NCBI GenBank assembly: GCA_031271685.1
Contig: JAISVH010000102.1
Span: forward strand, 1 to 37,960
Direction: 5' to 3'
Origin: Eubacterium sp.
GTDB lineage: Bacteria; Bacillota; Clostridia; Oscillospirales; Ruminococcaceae
Length of the DNA stretch: 37,960 nucleotides
In this document: positions 33,936 through 37,960 of the stretch, one piece after another
Layout: each line of letters begins with the position of its first letter
Numbering within the stretch: the first letter of the stretch is position 1
The notes under the pieces: generated by a model
What the model saw: the letters and a program-made list of their open reading frames with translations, nothing else
Told to the model about the DNA's origin: nothing
The model's database searches: none
Translations under genes and position numbers: made by a program

Positions 33936-35861
33936 ATGGGTTACGGTATAGCTGAAAAAATTATAAAAAAGCATTTGACGTATGGCGAGATGGTCAAGGG
34001 AAAAGAAATCGGTCTTAAAATCGACCAAACTCTGACTCAGGACGCGACCGGAACAATGGCATATCTTCAGTTTGAAGCAATGGGGGTCAGCCGGGTAAAA
34101 ACTGAGCGCTCGGTCGCCTATATAGACCATAATACTTTGCAGACCGGTTTTGAAAATGCCGACGATCACCGTTTTATCAGCTGTATAGCGAAAAAGCACG
34201 GCATATGGTTTTCGAGACCCGGAAATGGAATATGCCATCAGGTGCATTTAGAACGGTTTGGCCAACCGGGAAAGACTTTAATAGGATCAGACAGTCATAC
34301 CCCCACGGCAGGAGGTATCGGAATGCTCGCTATGGGAGCGGGGGGGCTAGACGTCGCTGTTGCTATGGGAGGTGGGGCCTACTACATAACTATGCCAAAG
34401 ATCATAAAAATAAACCTATCCGGAAAACTTGTCCCGCCCGTTAGTGCAAAAGATGTAATTTTACATATTTTGAAGGCGCTTTCGGTAAAAGGCGGCGTAG
34501 GAAAAATTATCGAATACGCAGGCGAAGGCATACAAACCCTTTCGGTGCCTGAGCGCGCGACTATTACGAATATGGGGGCGGAATTAGGCGCAACTACTTC
34601 GATTTTTCCTTCCGATGAAGTCACTTATGAATTCTTAAAAGCACAGGGTCGTGAAGACGACTATTTGCGAATATTTCCCGATAATGACGCTGTATATGAC
34701 GAACATATAGAAATAAACCTGGAAAAGGTAGAACCGATCGCAGCCTGTCCGCACAGCCCGGATAACGTTAAGACATTGTCAGAAATAGGCGACATAAAAG
34801 TTGATCAGGTGTGTATAGGTTCCTGCACCAATTCTTCTTATCGCGATCTTATGACGGTTGCGCATATACTAAAAGGGAGAACCGTGCATCCGGATGTGAG
34901 CTTGTCAATAGCTCCCGGAAGTAAGCAGGTATTCAATATGCTAGCAAAAAACGGGGCATTGTCTGATTGCATCGATGCGGGTGCGAGGATACTTGAAAGC
35001 GCTTGCGGCCCTTGCATTGGGATGGGGCAGTCACCCAATTCCGGAGGGGTGTCTTTGCGCACTTTTAATAGAAATTTTGAGGGCCGCAGCGGAACTAAAG
35101 ACGGACAAATTTATTTAGTTTCCCCCGAAACCGCCGCTATTTCTGCACTAGCCGGAAAGCTCACCGATCCGCGAGAATTTGGAAATATGCCGATAATAAA
35201 ACAGCCAAGCGCTTATCTTATAAACGACAATATGATAACTCCTCCCTCTGATGAAAGTGAGGCGGCGGCAGTAGAAATTCTGCGAGGACCGAATATTAAG
35301 CCGTTTCCTGTTAATTTGCCGCTTAATGAGGATATTAAAGCTAATGTGGTATTAAAAGTCGGCGATAACATAACAACGGATCACATTATGCCGGCAGGAG
35401 CTAAAATACTGCCTCTAAGATCCAATATCCCGGCAATAAGCGAATATTGCTTTACCGCCTGCGATCCAGATTTTCCAAAACGCGCTAAAGAAGCAAAATT
35501 CGGCTTTATAATCGGAGGCGTTAACTATGGGCAGGGATCGTCAAGAGAGCATGCGGCGCTGGCCCCACTTTATTTAGGAATAAAGGCTATAATATGCACG
35601 TCGTTTGCCCGTATCCATCGTCAAAATCTTATAAACAGCGGAATTATACCGTTAGAATTTAAAAATCCCGAAAATTATAACGAAATCAGACAGGGAGACT
35701 TATTAGAACTGAACAATATTAAAGACGCAATTAAAAACGATAAGCCGATAATGCTTTCAAATCTCAAAACCGGGAAAACATGCGAGCTTTTATGCGATCT
35801 GTCGGAGCGCGGACGAAAAATATTGTTGGCGGGCGGGCTGTTGAATTATACGAAAGGATAA
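33936..35861 (+). CDS. Aconitate hydratase
   Basis: A 641-residue aconitase of the shorter type common in anaerobic bacteria. It isomerises citrate to isocitrate through a 4Fe-4S cluster. The cluster ligands are C297 (CIGSCTNSS) and C357 and C360 (CGPCIGMG). Other signatures are [27 protein letters not shown], the swivel-domain start [16 protein letters not shown] and [25 protein letters not shown] at 33936 has AAGGAA about 7 nt upstream. It is 4 nt ahead of the isocitrate dehydrogenase gene, so the pair forms an operon converting citrate to 2-oxoglutarate. Citrate synthase is not in the window. The long leader carries repeat B3. Confidence 0.94.
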   Translation: MGYGIAEKIIKKHLTYGEMVKGKEIGLKIDQTLTQDATGTMAYLQFEAMGVSRVKTERSVAYIDHNTLQTGFENADDHRFISCIAKKHGIWFSRPGNGICHQVHLERFGQPGKTLIGSDSHTPTAGGIGMLAMGAGGLDVAVAMGGGAYYITMPKIIKINLSGKLVPPVSAKDVILHILKALSVKGGVGKIIEYAGEGIQTLSVPERATITNMGAELGATTSIFPSDEVTYEFLKAQGREDDYLRIFPDNDAVYDEHIEINLEKVEPIAACPHSPDNVKTLSEIGDIKVDQVCIGSCTNSSYRDLMTVAHILKGRTVHPDVSLSIAPGSKQVFNMLAKNGALSDCIDAGARILESACGPCIGMGQSPNSGGVSLRTFNRNFEGRSGTKDGQIYLVSPETAAISALAGKLTDPREFGNMPIIKQPSAYLINDNMITPPSDESEAAAVEILRGPNIKPFPVNLPLNEDIKANVVLKVGDNITTDHIMPAGAKILPLRSNIPAISEYCFTACDPDFPKRAKEAKFGFIIGGVNYGQGSSREHAALAPLYLGIKAIICTSFARIHRQNLINSGIIPLEFKNPENYNEIRQGDLLELNNIKDAIKNDKPIMLSNLKTGKTCELLCDLSERGRKILLAGGLLNYTKG

Positions 35862-35865
35862 ATAC

Positions 35866-37074
35866 ATGACAAATAAAATTAAAATGATGACACCGCTTGT
35901 CGAAATGGACGGCGATGAAATGACTCGCGTTATCTGGAGCATGATTAAAAAAAATCTGATAGAACCTTTCGTAGAGCTTAAAACAGAGTATTACGATCTG
36001 GGACTGGAGAACCGGAATAACACAAGAGATCAAGTTACGATAGACTCGGCAAACGCCGCAAAAAAATATGGGGTGGCGGTAAAGTGCGCTACTATCACTC
36101 CTAATGCCCAACGCATGAGCGAATATAATCTTAAGGAAATGTGGAAATCGCCGAATGGGACTATCAGAGCCATACTCGATGGAACGGTATTTCGCGCACC
36201 GATAACGGTTAAAGGGATAATGCCGCTTATTCCCAGTTGGAAAAAGCCGATAACTATCGCGCGCCATGCCTATGGAGACGTTTATAAAAACATCGAGATG
36301 AAAATCAAAAAAGGTTCTAAAGCAGAGCTTTTGGTAACCGATTCCAATGGTGTTGAGACGAAGGGATTAATACATGATTTTTATGATTCTGACGGAGTTA
36401 TACAAGGACAGCATAATTTAAACATCAGTATTGAAAGCTTTGCTCGTTCCTGCTTTAATTTTGCGCTAGATACAAAGCAGGATTTATGGTTCGCGACAAA
36501 AGATACTATTTCAAAACAGTATGATCATAACTTTAAGGACATTTTTGAAGATATTTTTGCGCGTGAATACAAACATAGGTTTGCATCAGTCGGAATAAAT
36601 TATTTTTATACTCTTATAGACGATGCGGTGGCAAGAGTTGTGCGCTCGGAAGGCGGCTATATTTGGGCCTGCAAAAACTATGACGGCGACGTAATGTCGG
36701 ACATGGTGGCTACCGCGTTCGGCAGTCTCGGGATGATGACTTCGGTTTTGGTGTCGCCCGGCGGAGCTTATGAATTTGAGGCCGCTCACGGCACGGTCAC
36801 CCGTCATTATTATAAACACTTAAAAGGTGAGGCGACGTCGACAAACTCGGTGGCGACAATTTTTGCGTGGAGCGGAGCTCTTAAAAAGCGCGGCGAGCTA
36901 GACAACCTCCCCGATTTAATAACATTTTCTGAAAAACTGGAAACCGCCACAGTCGAAACGATTGAAGACGGTATTATGACCGGCGATTTATACTCTATTT
37001 CTGCCATTTACGGAAAAAGGAAAGCAGATACTGAAGAATTTATAAAAGAAATAAAAACGCGACTTTACATATAA
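35866..37074 (+). CDS. icd: NADP-dependent isocitrate dehydrogenase (eukaryote-like type)
   Basis: A 402-residue enzyme of the dimeric type that resembles the eukaryotic cytosolic and mitochondrial NADP enzymes rather than E. coli Icd: [15 protein letters not shown] at the N-terminus, [36 protein letters not shown] in the substrate site, [51 protein letters not shown] and [31 protein letters not shown]. It decarboxylates isocitrate to 2-oxoglutarate with NADP+, feeding glutamate synthesis in anaerobes with a partial TCA cycle. AAAGGA lies just before the ATG, within the end of the aconitase gene. A long hairpin and repeat A2 follow. Confidence 0.96.
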   Translation: MTNKIKMMTPLVEMDGDEMTRVIWSMIKKNLIEPFVELKTEYYDLGLENRNNTRDQVTIDSANAAKKYGVAVKCATITPNAQRMSEYNLKEMWKSPNGTIRAILDGTVFRAPITVKGIMPLIPSWKKPITIARHAYGDVYKNIEMKIKKGSKAELLVTDSNGVETKGLIHDFYDSDGVIQGQHNLNISIESFARSCFNFALDTKQDLWFATKDTISKQYDHNFKDIFEDIFAREYKHRFASVGINYFYTLIDDAVARVVRSEGGYIWACKNYDGDVMSDMVATAFGSLGMMTSVLVSPGGAYEFEAAHGTVTRHYYKHLKGEATSTNSVATIFAWSGALKKRGELDNLPDLITFSEKLETATVETIEDGIMTGDLYSISAIYGKRKADTEEFIKEIKTRLYI

Positions 37075-37128
37075 GAACATGTATTCATAGAAAAAACATT
37101 GTATAGATGACTTATTTTACGTTATTTC

Positions 37129-37198
37129 GCCCTTATAGAGTTTTATTTGACGGAAAATCGTTTCTCCGTTTCAGCATTTTCTCTATGAATATAAGGGC
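37129..37198 (+). terminator. Long hairpin after icd
   Basis: GCCCTTATA (37129-37137) pairs with TATAAGGGC (37190-37198). Within it are GAG/CTC and a second hairpin ACGGA/TCCGT (37150-37169). There is no T-run, and the right arm overlaps the terminal repeat of copy A2, so it may be a repeat-derived structure instead of a real terminator. Confidence 0.4.
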
Positions 37199-37370
37199 AA
37201 CATCGCACAACTCACGCTTAACGGCTCGGTGCACAAATCACTTGCGGATTTCTCGCCAAACTTCATTAATTTTGCATTAAATATCAACGGATATTCGCGG
37301 CAAAATTGCCTAGTTTGACGAAAAATTCGACTGCGCGCTTTGCACGCCGAGTGGTGCGGCATTGCCCAAG
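37194..37370 (+). repeat. Family A MITE-like repeat (copy A2)
   Basis: A full copy closely matching 24097-24276: aagggcaacatcgcacaact at the left, cggatattcgcggcaaaatt in the core and gtgcggcattgcccaag at the right as terminal inverted repeat. It fills most of the 376-nt gap between icd and the glycosyltransferase gene. Confidence 0.9.
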
Positions 37371-37450
37371 TTCTAATAAATATTATTTTTTCAAGGATAG
37401 TTTTACCGTTGTTGCGCATAATAAAATAATAATTAAAGAGGACGAAGTAA

Positions 37451-37960
37451 ATGAAAGTCGCATTGTTTACCGAAACGTATCTTCCTGCTATAAACGGGGT
37501 GGTGACTCATGTTAAAACTCTGAAAGAGGGGCTGGAAGGCTTAGGTCATAAAGTGATCATAGTAACTGCCAACGCCGAAGTCAAAAGACATGAGATGTCA
37601 GGTGATATGCTGTATTGTCCGGCGATCAAGCTTAAAAAAATATATGATTATGATGTTGCCTCGCCGCTAAGCGCCAAACGCCTTAAAATTCTGCGGGATT
37701 TTTCACCCGATATAATACACATCCATAATGAATTCGGAGTAGGAATATCTGGAATTTTTATCGCGAAGATACTTAGAATTCCGTTGGTGTATACTCTCCA
37801 TACAATGTATGACGATTATGTTTACTATGTCGCCAACCGCCATTTCCAAAAGTTTGTAACTCGCGCTACCCATCAATATGCAAGGGGTCTTGCCATAGCG
37901 GCCGACGCTATAACTGGTCCTTCGCGAAAAGTTGAAGCTTATTTCAAAAATTGCGGGGTA
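37451..37960 (+). CDS. GT4-family glycosyltransferase (partial, cut by the window end)
   Basis: An open frame of 170 codons without a stop starts at ATG 37451, preceded by AGAGGAC. The protein begins MKVALFTETYLPAINGVVTH, then KTLKEGLEGLGHKVIIVTA, PDIIHIHNEFGVGISGIFIAK and PLVYTLHTMYDDYVYYVAN. This is the N-terminal Rossmann domain of GT-B fold, GT4-family glycosyltransferases. The closest type in Gram-positive bacteria makes glucosyl-diacylglycerol membrane lipids, but mannosyl transfer cannot be excluded. The nucleotide-sugar binding C-terminal domain lies beyond the window. Confidence 0.88.
   Translation, partial: MKVALFTETYLPAINGVVTHVKTLKEGLEGLGHKVIIVTANAEVKRHEMSGDMLYCPAIKLKKIYDYDVASPLSAKRLKILRDFSPDIIHIHNEFGVGISGIFIAKILRIPLVYTLHTMYDDYVYYVANRHFQKFVTRATHQYARGLAIAADAITGPSRKVEAYFKNCGV

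Noticed and set aside
37183-37419. A 78-codon minus-strand frame downstream of icd
   Set aside because: It reads through repeat A2; similar frames appear in other repeat copies only by shared sequence.
1-37960. CRISPR array
   Set aside because: The repeats are dispersed between genes, differ in orientation and size and are not separated by regular spacers; no cas gene is present.
1-37960. Integrated mobile element or genomic island
   Set aside because: No integrase, transposase, relaxase or phage gene is seen. The tRNA-Gly gene near the left edge shows no repeated 3' end elsewhere in the window that would mark an attachment site.

Overview
The window looks like chromosomal DNA from a low-to-moderate GC Gram-positive anaerobe, most likely class Clostridia; I cannot name a family. 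The reasons are AAGGAGG-type ribosome binding sites, several TTG starts, an rpsF-ssb-rpsR operon with an S6:S18-type leader, an ECF transporter S component, a Gram-positive-style type IV pilus (T4P) locus without outer-membrane secretin genes, a GHL10 lipoprotein next to a cell-wall amidase, and near-consensus SigA promoters with 17-18 bp spacers. No phage, transposase, CRISPR or rRNA was found.

Layout. 1-413: tRNA-Gly(CCC) with promoter and terminator, between repeat elements. 414-728 (-): small membrane protein. 956-2055 (-): rpsF-ssb-rpsR, with two tandem promoters and an autoregulatory leader. 2287-4365 (-): aldo/keto reductase, ECF S component and DUF1893 protein. 4860-7226 (+): membrane EAL protein with a degenerate GGDEF domain. 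7563-23358: T4P locus in the order pilC, pilM-pilN fusion, pilO-like, a giant PilX-like protein (1125 aa), two minor prepilins, pilD (opposite strand), pilB, pilT, major pilin, extra pilin. 23548-28323 (+): str operon rpsL, rpsG, fusA, tuf. 28480-33238 (-): GHL10 lipoprotein and a GHL10-amidase fusion. 33936-37074 (+): aconitase and NADP-isocitrate dehydrogenase, a citrate to 2-oxoglutarate module. 37451-end (+): glycosyltransferase cut by the window edge.

The T4P genes supply a complete minimal machine: platform (PilC), alignment complex (PilMN, PilO), extension and retraction motors (PilB, PilT), peptidase (PilD), pilins and a probable tip complex. The neighbouring EAL protein may tie it to cyclic di-GMP. 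The major pilin gene has a strong promoter and a roughly 195-nt leader closed by a perfect 10-bp stem just before the ribosome binding site, which is the best candidate here for an undescribed regulatory RNA.

The most unusual global feature is a dense set of dispersed intergenic repeats of at least four families (called A-D here): a MITE-like ~180-bp element with terminal inverted repeats (A), a modular palindromic mosaic (B), a ~130-bp element (C) and a short near-palindrome (D). They occupy nearly every gap of the T4P locus, sit between rpsL and rpsG, lie in the aconitase leader, and supply the stop codons of three genes. Two copies of family B carry an internal ~85-bp module in opposite orientations.
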